A stretch of 64,000 bases of DNA from Paenibacillus xylanilyticus (GTDB lineage Bacteria; Bacillota; Bacilli; Paenibacillales; Paenibacillaceae). The notes under the pieces were generated by a model. That model had not been told where the DNA came from, did not search any database, and saw nothing but the letters and a program-made list of their open reading frames with translations. Positions 51,073-60,272 of this stretch are shown in pieces. The translations under genes and the position numbers were made by a program. The DNA lies in the NCBI RefSeq assembly GCF_009664365.1, contig NZ_CP044310.1, positions 4,157,001 through 4,221,000 of the forward strand, in the 5' to 3' direction. Each line of letters starts with the position of its first letter. The stretch's first letter is position 1.

Positions 51073-52644
51073 TCAGTTCTGTACAGCCGTGGCTGGCGTT
51101 ACAAAATAATCTGCATTCGCAAGTGTCAGGTGGTTATCTTTTTCTTTGGGAGGGAACATGGCCTCCGCTGTACGGATTGCTTTAAGTAATGCTTTCGCCT
51201 TGTTGACGGTTTCCTCGTATTCACTTTCAGGGACCGAGTCCCATACAATGCCTGCTCCGGCCTGCACGTACGCTTTTCCTTTTTTGAAAATGATGGTCCG
51301 AATCGTAATGCAGGCATCCATGTTACCGGAGAACCCGAGATATCCGATCGCGCCTGCGTAAGCACCGCGCGCTTCTTTTTCCAGTTCGGCAATAATCTCC
51401 ATCGCACGCAGCTTCGGCGCACCCGATACCGTTCCAGCCGGGAGACACGAGAGGAATGCATCGAAGAAATCCTTGTCTTCTCTGAGCTCGCCCGTCACAT
51501 TCGATACCATGTGCATGACGTGAGAATAACGCTCAATCTCCATGAACATGTCACACTTCACACTGCCAAATTTCGATACACGGCCGAGATCGTTGCGGCC
51601 CAGATCAACCAGCATGAGATGTTCCGCCCGCTCCTTCTCATCCTGCAGCAGATCGGCTGCAAGCGCTCGATCCTCCGCTTCCGTTGCACCTCTTGGACGT
51701 GTGCCGGCAATTGGCCTTGTCTCCACACGATTGCCGTCCACCTTTACCAGAGCCTCCGGCGAGGTCCCGACAATGATTTCATCATCCATTTTCAAATAAT
51801 ACATATAGGGCGATGGGTTCAGGGTCCGAAGTACACGATACACATGAAGCGGGGAAACCTCAGTATCGATGTGGAAGCGCTGCGACAGCACGACCTGAAA
51901 AATATCACCTGCACGGATATATTCCTTGGCTTGCTCCACATTGCCGATAAATTGTTCCTTCGTTAGGTTGGAACGAATATCCCCCAGATCAACGTCTCCC
52001 GGAATGGATCGCGGATTCAGGTTTTCCCCGGGTCCCTGCTGCTGCAAGCGCTCAGCGGCCTGCTCAAGCTTCTCTGATGTCACTTCATAAGCTTTCCGGA
52101 TGTCTTCATCCGTTGCCCCTTCTTTGACATGAACGTTGCCGACAAGCAGCATCTGCTGTTTCACGTGGTCAAACACAATAATCTGGTCACAGAACATGAA
52201 ACGAATATCATCCATATTCAGATCATCCAGCGCATGAGCTGGAAGCTTCTCATAATATTGCAGCAGATCATATCCAAAAAAACCAATCGCTCCGCCTGTA
52301 AATGGCGGCAGTTCGTCGTCTTTGGGACTACGGTACTTGCGCAGCAGCGCTTTTAGTTCTTCAATAGGTTTGCCTGGCAGCTCGCGCTTCTGGCCAGCTT
52401 CTTCCACTTCCATCCGACCCTTTTTGGCCGAAATCATCAGAAACGGATCCGTACCAATGAAAGAATACCTTGCCCACTGAATACCGCCCTCCACACTCTC
52501 CAGCAGGAATGCCCGGTCATTCTCAGCATAACGGCGGAAAATTCGGATAGGCGTTTCCATATCAGCCAAAATCCGTTTGACTACCGGAATCAGATTATAT
52601 TCATTCGACATTTTCAGTACTTGATTAACGTTTGGCGTTATCAT
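51073..52644 (-). CDS. trpE: Anthranilate synthase component I
   Basis: TrpE makes anthranilate from chorismate with glutamine-derived ammonia. The protein of about 523 residues has the chorismate-binding core: QVVLSQRFHIDTEVSPLHVY, MYYLKMDDEIIVGTSPEALV, TRPIAGTRPRGATEAEDRAL and LPAGTVSGAPKLRAMEII. ATG 52644 follows AAAGGACG by 9 nt. No glutaminase subunit gene (trpG) is in the operon, as in Bacillus, where pabA supplies it. Feedback by tryptophan is likely from the family. Two hairpins and a TRAP-like site precede the gene. Confidence 0.96.
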   Translation of the reverse strand: MITPNVNQVLKMSNEYNLIPVVKRILADMETPIRIFRRYAENDRAFLLESVEGGIQWARYSFIGTDPFLMISAKKGRMEVEEAGQKRELPGKPIEELKALLRKYRSPKDDELPPFTGGAIGFFGYDLLQYYEKLPAHALDDLNMDDIRFMFCDQIIVFDHVKQQMLLVGNVHVKEGATDEDIRKAYEVTSEKLEQAAERLQQQGPGENLNPRSIPGDVDLGDIRSNLTKEQFIGNVEQAKEYIRAGDIFQVVLSQRFHIDTEVSPLHVYRVLRTLNPSPYMYYLKMDDEIIVGTSPEALVKVDGNRVETRPIAGTRPRGATEAEDRALAADLLQDEKERAEHLMLVDLGRNDLGRVSKFGSVKCDMFMEIERYSHVMHMVSNVTGELREDKDFFDAFLSCLPAGTVSGAPKLRAMEIIAELEKEARGAYAGAIGYLGFSGNMDACITIRTIIFKKGKAYVQAGAGIVWDSVPESEYEETVNKAKALLKAIRTAEAMFPPKEKDNHLTLANADYFVTPATAVQN

Positions 52645-52694
52645 CAGATCACGTCCTTTCAGATTAGGTAGAAGAAAGTCATGGGTTATATATA

Positions 52695-52726
52695 ACAAAA
52701 AAACCTCTACCATCAGGTAGAGGTTC
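52695..52726 (-). terminator. Terminator just upstream of trpE (leader)
   Basis: On the minus strand AACCTCTACC and GGTAGAGGTT arms with a TGAT loop are followed by seven T, about 50 nt before trpE. It is the best candidate for the regulated terminator of the trp leader. Confidence 0.9.
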
Positions 52727-52934
52727 TGGGTTTATAAGCTGTAATCAACAGTTTGGTGCTTCATAAATAACAAGTCCCTATACTTCCATGCTGGATCATC
52801 AGACCAGTCTCATGAATGAACGTCCTACATCCACCAACCTGCACGTCTTGAATAGTGGCTCACCAGCTCTTCCGCTTGCACATACCATCACAGAAACAAA
52901 ATGGGATCTCAGCAAACAAAAATGAGCATATACC

Positions 52935-52963
52935 AAAACAAAACGGTGTCACTGGACACGTTT
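52935..52963 (-). terminator. Second terminator-like hairpin in the trp leader
   Basis: On the minus strand AAACGTGTC and GACACCGTTT arms around CAGT (52963-52941, one bulge) are followed by TGTTTT. It lies about 100 nt downstream of the TRAP site. Confidence 0.55.
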
Positions 52964-53056
52964 CACAATATGAGGTTCCTGTTCTAATCAATCCTGTAGC
53001 ACGACGTACCGCGAATCAGTTGGCCGACCTTGTTACTCCGGCTACCACCCGCTGGA

Positions 53057-53111
53057 CTCTGCTATATACTCCACTATCTCAGCTGCTCTCAGCTCAACTC
53101 ATACTCTACTC
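53057..53111 (-). promoter_or_regulatory. TRAP-binding site in the trp operon leader (11 triplet repeats)
   Basis: On the minus strand eleven triplets spaced mostly 2-3 nt apart span 55 nt: five GAG, then CAG, then GAG, TAG, GAG, TAG, GAG. Ten are (G/U)AG, the TRAP recognition unit, and one is CAG. TRAP has eleven subunits, one per repeat. The mtrB gene for TRAP lies at 62726-62947. The site is near the predicted transcription start and would control readthrough into trpE. Confidence 0.85.
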
Positions 53112-53122
53112 AACTGGTTCTC

Positions 53123-53151
53123 ACTATACAGCATTCAGAATGGTTTGACAA
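53123..53151 (-). promoter_or_regulatory. Sigma-A promoter of the trp operon
   Basis: On the minus strand TTGTCA (53151-53146) and TATAGT (53128-53123) are separated by 17 nt. Start is predicted near 53117, only a few bases before the TRAP site. Confidence 0.8.
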
Positions 53152-53163
53152 CCACTCTATTTA

Positions 53164-53541
53164 TTATGAATTCGAAGGTGCAGCCAAATCAGGCCGCAGG
53201 GATTGTGCACCATTCAGGTACACATGATTGATTTCATGTTGGTCTTTGGTTGTGTTCACATGCACCATGAAACGAATGCATTGCGGCAGGGCACCCTTAA
53301 CGGGTACTTCCAGTGCACACATCAAAGGTACCAATTCCCAGCCGTCCAGTTGACGAATGGCCTTCGCTGGAAAGGCAGCATCCAAATCACCTGTCATCGT
53401 AATCCAGACGCTGCAGATATCTTCCGGCTTAATATCGTTGCGGTCCACAATCTCCTGCAGCAATACTGCCGTTTCCTTCAAAATCAGTTCTTCGTTATTT
53501 TGCGTGACTGTTGTAGCCCCGCGAATTCCACGTGTTACCAT
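53164..53541 (-). CDS. aroH: Chorismate mutase (AroH type)
   Basis: AroH converts chorismate to prephenate. The 125-residue protein is the monofunctional Bacillus type: VTRGIRGATTVTQNNEEL at the N-terminus, ICSVWITMTGDLDAAFPAKA in the middle, ALEVPVKGALPQCIRFMVHV near the C-terminus. It is the last gene of aroC-aroB-aroH, directly upstream of the trp promoter, the same layout as the Bacillus supraoperon. Confidence 0.96.
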   Translation of the reverse strand: MVTRGIRGATTVTQNNEELILKETAVLLQEIVDRNDIKPEDICSVWITMTGDLDAAFPAKAIRQLDGWELVPLMCALEVPVKGALPQCIRFMVHVNTTKDQHEINHVYLNGAQSLRPDLAAPSNS

Positions 53542-53543
53542 CG

Positions 53544-54641
53544 TTATTCTGCTCCCTTCTTAAGCAATTCAATGACATCACGAACTGCCGATACGGGCAC
53601 GTCTTTCACAATTCGCGCTGCTCCAATCCGATCCGGAATAATAAACACCATATGTCCTTCACGGAATTTCTTGTCATGCATCATGGCATCCATCAACGCA
53701 TCCGTATCCAGATGTTTCGGCATGGTGACCGGTAATCGCAGGGAACGAAGCATCCGCACTGTATCGTCATATAGACCTGCAGGTGCACCAAGCTTCTCGC
53801 CCAGCAAAGCCGATCCGGCCATCCCGATAGAGATGGCTTCTCCATGCAAAAACTCCCCGTATCCAGCTATCGCTTCAATTGCATGACCAATGGTATGGCC
53901 CAAATTCAAAAGTGCACGCTCTCCGTTTTCCCGCTCATCACGAGACACAATTTCAGCCTTGATGCCGCATCCGCGTTCCAGACCGTATCCGAGTGCTTCC
54001 GGGTCAAGCGCGAGCAGCGCTTCGGCATGCTCTTCACACCAATGTGCAAACGCTTCGTCGCGAATCAGTCCGTGCTTCAGCATTTCCGATAGTCCGGCTG
54101 AAACATCACGCGGCGGCAAGGATTGAAGTGTATCCACATCATAGAGCACAAGCTCAGGCTGATGGAATGCACCAATCATATTTTTGGCCAGCGGATGGTT
54201 AACGGCTACTTTGCCACCAACACTGCTGTCATGTGCGAGGATTGTTGTCGGTACTTGTACAAACTTGATTCCACGCATATATGTAGCCGCCACGAATCCA
54301 GCGAGATCTCCCACAACGCCTCCGCCCAACGCAATAATGGCGGAACTGCGATCCAGTTTACCCTCAATGGCAGCTGTCATCATGTCTTGATAAACCGATA
54401 GGGATTTGGATGTCTCTCCCGAAGGAACCACTGCCGAAACGACTGTATAGTCAGCCGCCCGGAGGGTCTGTTCAAGACCAGCCAAATACTTGGGAGCCAC
54501 ATTCTCATCGGTAATAATGAGCAGCGGACTTTTTTTAGTCAATCCATATTGTTCAAAAAATCGAGGCGCCTCAGCTAGCAGACCACTGCCAATTAGAATG
54601 GGATATGAGCGTTCCTCCAACTGAACTGTCAGCTGACGCAT
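53544..54641 (-). CDS. aroB: 3-dehydroquinate synthase
   Basis: AroB makes 3-dehydroquinate from DAHP in the shikimate route with NAD+ and a metal. The protein of about 365 residues has IIALGGGVVGDLAGFVAATY (NAD site), VQVPTTILAHDSSVGGKVAV and the metal-binding LNLGHTIGHAIEAIAGY. ATG 54641 is used; GGAGAG lies 10 nt before it in the end of aroC, and the longer frame has no support. The gap to aroC is one base. Confidence 0.96.
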   Translation of the reverse strand: MRQLTVQLEERSYPILIGSGLLAEAPRFFEQYGLTKKSPLLIITDENVAPKYLAGLEQTLRAADYTVVSAVVPSGETSKSLSVYQDMMTAAIEGKLDRSSAIIALGGGVVGDLAGFVAATYMRGIKFVQVPTTILAHDSSVGGKVAVNHPLAKNMIGAFHQPELVLYDVDTLQSLPPRDVSAGLSEMLKHGLIRDEAFAHWCEEHAEALLALDPEALGYGLERGCGIKAEIVSRDERENGERALLNLGHTIGHAIEAIAGYGEFLHGEAISIGMAGSALLGEKLGAPAGLYDDTVRMLRSLRLPVTMPKHLDTDALMDAMMHDKKFREGHMVFIIPDRIGAARIVKDVPVSAVRDVIELLKKGAE

Positions 54642-54642
54642 A

Positions 54643-55812
54643 TTAGTAGCTCTCCAATTGAGCGTTATAGTTGTTGTAGTTGGCGCGAATTTCCTCCATG
54701 GAATCCCCACCGAACTTCTCAAGGAATGCCTTGGCAATCTCCCATGCCACCACATGTTCCATGACTACGCTTGCTGCCGGAACGGCACAAGCATCTGAAC
54801 GTTCAACTTGGGCAGTGAAGGCTTCTTTGGTATCAATATCAACGCTTTGAAGTGGTTTGTAGAGTGTCGGGATAGGTTTCATAACCCCACGAACCACGAC
54901 CGGCATTCCGTTGGTCATACCGCCTTCAAATCCACCCAAACGATTGGTTGCCCGGTGGTAACCACGTTCCTCGGTGTGAAGAATTTCATCATGTACCTGG
55001 GAGCCGCGAATCGTTCCTGCTTCGAATCCGATACCGATTTCCACACCTTTAAAGGCATTAATGGACATGACACCTTGAGCAATCCGTGCATCCAGTTTGC
55101 GATCATACTGTACATGGCTTCCGAGACCGATAGGAACACCTTCAACAATGCATTCCACGATTCCTCCGATGGAGTCGCCTTCCTGCTTGATTTGATCAAT
55201 GTAGGCTTCCATCTTCTTCTCTGTCTCTGCATCCGTAACTCGAACCGAGGAAGCTTCGGTTACTTCAATCAGCTCATCGATAGGCAGGTCTTGGTAAGGT
55301 GCCTCGATCTCTCCGATACGCAGTACACGCCCCGCTACCTTAATGCCAAACTCGGCCAGGAACTGACGAGCGATCGCTCCACAAGCTACACGTACCGTTG
55401 TTTCACGTGCACTGGAGCGCTCTAGAACGTTGCGCAGATCTTTCAGATTATATTTGAGTCCGCCGTTCAGGTCCGCATGTCCAGGACGAGGACGATGAAC
55501 GCGGCGTTTCTCTTCATCACTGCCTTCAATAGGCTCAATATTCATAATGTTCTGCCAGTGTTTCCAGTCATTATTCTGAACGACCAGAGCTACCGGAGCT
55601 CCAGTTGTATATCCGTGACGAATGCCACCTACAAAATTGGCCTGATCTTTCTCAATCTGCATCCGGCGTCCACGGCCATATCCTTTTTGTCTACGGTGGA
55701 GCTGGAAGTTCAGTTCCTCAAAATTAATATTCAGATTGCTTGGCAATCCTTCGATAATCGCTGTCAATTGGGGTCCGTGCGTTTCCCCTGCGGTTAAATA
55801 ACGTAAACTCAT
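54643..55812 (-). CDS. aroC: Chorismate synthase
   Basis: AroC makes chorismate from EPSP using reduced flavin. The protein of about 389 residues has [20 protein letters not shown] at the N-terminus, [32 protein letters not shown] and the flavin/EPSP-binding [18 protein letters not shown] 55812 follows GGGGGAACG by a few bases; longer frames lack a ribosome site. It opens the aroC-aroB-aroH part, behind a good sigma-A promoter. Confidence 0.96.
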   Translation of the reverse strand: MSLRYLTAGETHGPQLTAIIEGLPSNLNINFEELNFQLHRRQKGYGRGRRMQIEKDQANFVGGIRHGYTTGAPVALVVQNNDWKHWQNIMNIEPIEGSDEEKRRVHRPRPGHADLNGGLKYNLKDLRNVLERSSARETTVRVACGAIARQFLAEFGIKVAGRVLRIGEIEAPYQDLPIDELIEVTEASSVRVTDAETEKKMEAYIDQIKQEGDSIGGIVECIVEGVPIGLGSHVQYDRKLDARIAQGVMSINAFKGVEIGIGFEAGTIRGSQVHDEILHTEERGYHRATNRLGGFEGGMTNGMPVVVRGVMKPIPTLYKPLQSVDIDTKEAFTAQVERSDACAVPAASVVMEHVVAWEIAKAFLEKFGGDSMEEIRANYNNYNAQLESY

Positions 55813-55874
55813 AATACGTTCCCCCTTTAAACTGTTAAACTGCACATTGCTAAAATCCCATAATTTCTTTGCTC

Positions 55875-55903
55875 ATTATAGTATAGCTTACCCGCTTTGA
55901 CAA
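55875..55903 (-). promoter_or_regulatory. Sigma-A promoter of aroC-aroB-aroH
   Basis: On the minus strand TTGTCA (55903-55898) and TATAAT (55880-55875) are separated by 17 nt, about 60 nt before the aroC start. Confidence 0.85.
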
Positions 55904-55991
55904 GAAAGCCCGTCGTTTCCTGCCCAAAAACGAAATTTTGGTCAGCTTGTGCTGACACAATTCGCAGCTGAAATTACGCTCTTCTTTACAC

Positions 55992-56041
55992 GGAAATACA
56001 AATAACCGTCTGGACACATGTTCGTGTGTAATCCAGACGGT
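55992..56041 (-). terminator. Terminator after cheR
   Basis: ACCGTCTGGA and TCCAGACGGT arms (56005-56014, 56032-56041) with inner ACACA/TGTGT pairing are followed on the minus strand by TATTTGTATTT. Confidence 0.75.
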
Positions 56042-56062
56042 CAGCCAATCCGTTAACTTTAT

Positions 56063-56854
56063 TTATTTTTTACGATAGAAGAACGTCTCCGCTGTCTCCA
56101 GACCGTATTGTCCAGGGGAGAAAATCTGTTCTGTGCTGCCTACGAATAGAATGCCGCCTGGCCGTAAACTTGCTGCAAATTTATGATACAACAGATTTTT
56201 GGCTTCCTCGGTAAAATAGATCATCACATTCCGGCACACAATCAGATCATACCCATCATCAAAAGGGTCCAGCAGCAGATTCTGCTTCATAAACTTGATT
56301 GAGCTTTTGAGCTTGTCATCGATCCGGTAAACCAACCCGTCCTGTTTAAAATAGCGACTGGCTGTCTCTTTGGGGACATCCTTGAGCGAACGCTCCATAT
56401 AACGCCCTTCCTTGGCTTTGGCCAGTGCGCCTTCGTCCAGATCACTCGCCGTAATGGAACTGTCCTTAAGAATTCCCATCGTATCCAAAATCATTGCAAG
56501 TGTATAGGGCTCTTCGCCAGTTGAGCAAGCAGCACTCCATACCTTTACACGGCGCTTCGGACCAATCAACTCAGGAAGGATCTCGTCACGGAGCACTTCC
56601 CAGCGGTTAGGATTTCGCCAAAATTCCGAAACGTTAATCGTCATCCGATCAAGAAATTCGTAAAATAACGACTTATCCTTCTGCATGGCATCAAAAAAAT
56701 TAGAAAATGTATGAAACCCGTTTTTGTTTCGAAGTGTGGTCAGCCGTCTTTTCATCTGGCCTTCCTTGTATTGAGCAAGATCAATGCCTGTGCTCTCTTT
56801 GATTTTCCGAATAAAACCGGCATAATCCGGGTCTAGTTGTTCCTGCTCCAGCAT
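56063..56854 (-). CDS. cheR: Chemotaxis protein methyltransferase
   Basis: CheR methylates glutamates of chemoreceptors with S-adenosylmethionine. The 263-residue protein has an N-terminal helical domain (YAGFIRKIKESTGIDLAQYK, RLTTLRNKNGFHTFSNFF) and a methyltransferase domain with VWSAACSTGEEPYTLAMIL, DLDEGALAKAKEGRY and YDLIVCRNVMIYFTEEAK. In Bacillus cheR lies in the same place, between ndk and aroC. No other chemotaxis gene is in the window. Confidence 0.94.
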   Translation of the reverse strand: MLEQEQLDPDYAGFIRKIKESTGIDLAQYKEGQMKRRLTTLRNKNGFHTFSNFFDAMQKDKSLFYEFLDRMTINVSEFWRNPNRWEVLRDEILPELIGPKRRVKVWSAACSTGEEPYTLAMILDTMGILKDSSITASDLDEGALAKAKEGRYMERSLKDVPKETASRYFKQDGLVYRIDDKLKSSIKFMKQNLLLDPFDDGYDLIVCRNVMIYFTEEAKNLLYHKFAASLRPGGILFVGSTEQIFSPGQYGLETAETFFYRKK

Positions 56855-56878
56855 CGTATCACCCTTCTGGCTAATAAA

Positions 56879-57322
56879 TTACAACCAGGCTGCGATGCTC
56901 TTGTCGTACGTCACCAACTCATCTGAAGTAAAGAAGTTTGCTGCTTCACGAGAGGCAGACTCCGGCGAATCAGCTCCATGAATCAGGTTATGCGGTGTGT
57001 GGCTCGCAAAGTCTCCGCGGATCGTACCGGGAGCCGCTTCCTTTACATTGGTTTTGCCGATAACAATCCGCGCAAGTGCCACAATGTCATCACCTTCCCA
57101 GACCATGGCAAATACAGGCCCGGATGTGATAAACTGCACCAGATCATCAAAAAACGGCTTTCCTTCATGTTCCGCATAATGGCGCTTGGCCTGTTCCTCT
57201 GTCATCTGAACCAGTTTCCCAGCCACCATTTTAAACCCCTTGTCTTCCAGACGGCTAACGATACGCCCAATCAAACCACGCTGCACACCATCCGGCTTCA
57301 CCATCAAAAATGTACGATCCAT
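56879..57322 (-). CDS. ndk: Nucleoside diphosphate kinase
   Basis: Ndk transfers phosphate between nucleoside triphosphates and diphosphates. The 147-residue protein has [19 protein letters not shown] at the start and the phospho-histidine block [20 protein letters not shown], both standard. ATG 57322 is chosen over 57337 because the family starts MxRTFxMVKPDGV. It lies between hepT and cheR, as in Bacillus. Confidence 0.96.
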   Translation of the reverse strand: MDRTFLMVKPDGVQRGLIGRIVSRLEDKGFKMVAGKLVQMTEEQAKRHYAEHEGKPFFDDLVQFITSGPVFAMVWEGDDIVALARIVIGKTNVKEAAPGTIRGDFASHTPHNLIHGADSPESASREAANFFTSDELVTYDKSIAAWL

Positions 57323-57479
57323 ACGCTCACTCCTCACTCACGGTTCAAAGTTAGTTCATTATGTAGACGCAATCACTTTGATTGTAACATACATGTCCAA
57401 TTCCTCCCAATGAGGAATCTCACATCTATGTCTTTGGAGTAAACCCGAGTACGAAGCGGCATGATCATATCACTGCACG

Positions 57480-58454
57480 TTAATGAGTCCGCTTGACAAC
57501 AAAATGTGCAATATCGCGCAAATTTTTGCTTGTCTTGATATTAGGCAGCTGATCCAGAGCATCGAGCGCTTTCTTCATATATCGGTCAGCCAGTGCTTCA
57601 GCTTTAGCGATTCCTTGACTTTGGCGAATCATTCCAATGGCATCCGAGGCACTTGCCCGTCCATCTTCACGCTGAACACGCGAAATCTCGTTAAGCAGCG
57701 GCTCACGAAGATCACGTTCCTGCAGAGCGTACAGGACAGGCAGCGTAATATTCCCCTGTTTCATATCACTACCTGGAGGCTTACCCAGTTGTTTCTCTGT
57801 TCCCACCAGATCAAGTACATCATCCTGAATCTGGAAGGCCATGCCCACATTATATCCGTAAGTATACAGGAGCGAAGAAACATGTTTTGGTGCACGTGTA
57901 GCCAGAGCTCCAAGCTGGCAGCTGACTGCAATCAGCAGCGCTGTTTTGCGACGGATCCGCAGCAGGTAATTGCGAACACTCTGTCCTGTATTGAAAAAGT
58001 CACGAATCTGCTCCATCTCACCGATAGACATCTGCACCATGGCCTTCGCCAGAATACGATGGATGTCCGGATCGGACAGGCCAGCTGTCATCTGAAGTGC
58101 TTTTCCATAGATATAATCCCCGGTGTACATCGCAATACGGTTATCCCATTTGGACTTCACCGTAGGTTTGCCTCTCCGTGTCTCCGCATTATCAATAACA
58201 TCGTCATGTACCAGTGAAGCAGAATGAATCAATTCCAGCGGTACCGCAATCAACTTCAGGCGTTCAATGTCATATGTACCATATTTACCGCCGAGCAGTA
58301 CAAATACCGGGCGCAAACGCTTCCCGCCGGCTTTGAGCAGATGTAGTGAGGTTTCACTTAGCAGTTTCTGATCTCCCTGCACACTGCGATACAATTCTTT
58401 TTCAATGTAATCCATGTCTTTTTTTAACAACCCGAAAATATCCAATAGTTTCAT
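57480..58454 (-). CDS. hepT: Heptaprenyl diphosphate synthase component II
   Basis: HepT, with HepS, makes the heptaprenyl chain of menaquinone-7. The 324-residue protein has LLKAGGKRLRPVFVLLGGKY, the first Asp-rich motif SLVHDDVIDNAETRRGKPT and the second FQIQDDVLDLVGTEKQLGK. It is the catalytic subunit of a two-part synthase. Its ATG overlaps the stop of a 14-codon leader frame. ubiX-like and ubiA-like genes separate it from menG, unlike the direct hepS-menG-hepT order of Bacillus. Confidence 0.94.
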   Translation of the reverse strand: MKLLDIFGLLKKDMDYIEKELYRSVQGDQKLLSETSLHLLKAGGKRLRPVFVLLGGKYGTYDIERLKLIAVPLELIHSASLVHDDVIDNAETRRGKPTVKSKWDNRIAMYTGDYIYGKALQMTAGLSDPDIHRILAKAMVQMSIGEMEQIRDFFNTGQSVRNYLLRIRRKTALLIAVSCQLGALATRAPKHVSSLLYTYGYNVGMAFQIQDDVLDLVGTEKQLGKPPGSDMKQGNITLPVLYALQERDLREPLLNEISRVQREDGRASASDAIGMIRQSQGIAKAEALADRYMKKALDALDQLPNIKTSKNLRDIAHFVVKRTH

Positions 58455-58495
58455 TCGTTCACCCGTGTCAGCGTATTATCAGTCCAAAAATCCAT
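58451..58495 (-). CDS. Possible 14-residue leader peptide of hepT
   Basis: The frame MDFWTDNTLTRVNE runs from ATG 58495 to TGA 58451, and its stop overlaps the hepT ATG (ATGA). GGAGGGGAAGG lies just upstream, a better ribosome site than any directly before hepT. It could feed ribosomes into hepT. It may also be a chance frame. Confidence 0.45.
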   Translation of the reverse strand: MDFWTDNTLTRVNE

Positions 58496-58785
58496 GCTTA
58501 CCTTCCCCTCCAGCAAGTCGGGCCTGCAGGCATAACGAAAAACCAGGGCTTGCCGTTCCTGCTTGTGTTCTACTAAGTCGTACTTACTTCTTCGAATGTC
58601 ATGGCTGACATCCGGGAATTAAACTCTTCGACTTGTTCTGAAACAAATCCAGAAGTTGCCGGAGCATGGGTCAAGGCTGTGGTTTCACCGAAACTCTACC
58701 ATCAGCGCTCACCAATACCCCGGGATACCGGGGCTAGCAGGTCATAAACCTGCATATGAAGTTCAAACCGTTATAGAAAAAACGG
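58496..58785 (-). other. 290-nt intergenic stretch between ubiX-like gene and hepT, with hairpins
   Basis: No long coding frame is convincing. On the minus strand two adjacent hairpins occur near the ubiX end: GCAGGTTTATGACCTGC and CCCCGGTATCCCGGGG (58719-58756 region). No T run follows. The rest shows no further motif I can name. Confidence 0.45.
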
Positions 58786-59403
58786 CTAGCCCCTTTGATC
58801 CGGTTCTCCCCATCTTGCGAACAGTTGATGCTGAATGCGCAAACTATCCAGCACTTTACCAACCAAAAACAAAATCAACTCTTCCATCGTCTGAGGTTTG
58901 TGATAAAAAGCCGGCATCGCCGGAATCATTCGAACACCCAAACGAGAGAGCTTGAGCATATTTTCCAGATGGATCGCATGCAGCGGAGTCTCCCGTGGCA
59001 CTAGAATTAGCGGCCTTGCCTCCTTCATCATGACATCCGCAGCGCGAGACATCAGATTATCTGACGACCCCTGTGCGATGGAGGAAAGTGTGCCCATGGA
59101 GCATGGCATGATAATCATGCCATCAGCCAGGTAAGATCCGCTTGCAATCGAAGCCCCTATATCACTAACGGGATGATAGACCAGCGAACCGCCGAGGTTG
59201 CCGAATTTGTCTTCCAGCACACCTTCACGATTCGTGACATCCCAATCCATTTCTTCTTTTAAAACCCGCCAGCCGGCATTAGATATCACCAGATGGACAG
59301 TGAAATCCAGGCTGAGCAGCGTTTCAATAAGTCTTATGCCATAAATACTTCCGCTGGCTCCGGTAATTCCGACAACAAGTCGTTTATTGTCCAGCTGATA
59401 CAT
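58786..59403 (-). CDS. ubiX: UbiX-family flavin prenyltransferase
   Basis: UbiX-type enzymes attach a dimethylallyl group to FMN to make the prenylated flavin used by UbiD decarboxylases. The 205-residue protein has VVGITGASGSIYGIRLIETL (flavin-binding, residues 10-29), HPVSDIGASIASGSYLADGM and PCSMGTLSSIAQGSSDNLMS, then VPRETPLHAIHLENMLKLS. It lies between ubiA-like and hepT genes, so a decarboxylase acting on a quinone precursor is likely elsewhere. UbiX-like proteins occur in ubiquinone and in futalosine-type menaquinone pathways; the second would fit here. Confidence 0.9.
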   Translation of the reverse strand: MYQLDNKRLVVGITGASGSIYGIRLIETLLSLDFTVHLVISNAGWRVLKEEMDWDVTNREGVLEDKFGNLGGSLVYHPVSDIGASIASGSYLADGMIIMPCSMGTLSSIAQGSSDNLMSRAADVMMKEARPLILVPRETPLHAIHLENMLKLSRLGVRMIPAMPAFYHKPQTMEELILFLVGKVLDSLRIQHQLFARWGEPDQRG

Positions 59404-59405
59404 GT

Positions 59406-60272
59406 TTATTTCACCGCCAGGTCTATCAAAGTAAAGGTAAATACGACCAGACTCAAAACACTATTCATGGTAAAGAAAGCCGTCTGTACACGACTCATAT
59501 CGTTAGGCGATACAATATAGTGCTCATAGAAAAGAATACCATATGTAATCAGCATACCTGCACCATACCACCAGCTTAGATCCGTCATCAACAGAAGCGC
59601 CAAAAATCCGATGGCTGTAATAATGTGAAAGAACTTGGCAATATTCAACGATTTGATAAGTCCGAAACGGGATGGAATGGAATGAAGCCCCTCTTCCTGG
59701 TCGAACTCCAGGTCCTGACATGCATAAATAATATCGAAGCCCGCGGTCCAGAACACAATCGTAACGTACAGCACAATGGCTGTCCAATCCATGGACCCCG
59801 TAACAGCAACCCAGCCTCCTAGTGGAGCAAGGCCAATAGTCATTCCGAGAACAACATGGCAGAGCCATGTGAATCGTTTGGTGTATGAATACAATACCAG
59901 CATAAACACTGCGATCGGAAGTAATTGCATGGATAACACATTAAGATTGGATGAAGCCCAGAATAACAGGATAAACGAGACAATAATAAAGATAACAACC
60001 TCGCCATTTTTGAGCAGGCCCGCTGGGATGGCACGCATAGCCGTCCGCGGATTTTTGCCGTCGATCGCTTGGTCAATCATCCGGTTGAGTCCAAATGCCG
60101 CACTACGTGCACCAACCATGGCCAGCAGTACCCACATAATCTGCATCCAGGTTGGGAACGTTCCGTTCACGACCATAGACCCAAGAATGGCACCCATGAA
60201 TGCAAAAGGTAAAGCAAAAAGCGTATGTTCAATCTTGATCATTTCTAAAAAGATGCGAATTTTCCTAAACAT
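59406..60272 (-). CDS. UbiA-family prenyltransferase
   Basis: This membrane protein of about 288 residues transfers a polyprenyl group to an aromatic acid. It has about eight membrane segments and the UbiA Asp-rich motif GLNRMIDQAIDGKNPRTAMR, and a second acidic motif (CQDLEFDQEEGLHSIPSRFG). The 4-hydroxybenzoate-type motif suggests a substrate other than MenA's. ATG 60272 follows AAGGAG by 7 nt and overlaps the end of menG. With ubiX next to it, it may be the prenyltransferase of the futalosine menaquinone route. Confidence 0.87.
   Translation of the reverse strand: MFRKIRIFLEMIKIEHTLFALPFAFMGAILGSMVVNGTFPTWMQIMWVLLAMVGARSAAFGLNRMIDQAIDGKNPRTAMRAIPAGLLKNGEVVIFIIVSFILLFWASSNLNVLSMQLLPIAVFMLVLYSYTKRFTWLCHVVLGMTIGLAPLGGWVAVTGSMDWTAIVLYVTIVFWTAGFDIIYACQDLEFDQEEGLHSIPSRFGLIKSLNIAKFFHIITAIGFLALLLMTDLSWWYGAGMLITYGILFYEHYIVSPNDMSRVQTAFFTMNSVLSLVVFTFTLIDLAVK

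Noticed and set aside
52855..53148. 97-codon plus-strand frame across the trp leader
   Set aside because: It is antisense to the TRAP site and promoter and has no ribosome site.
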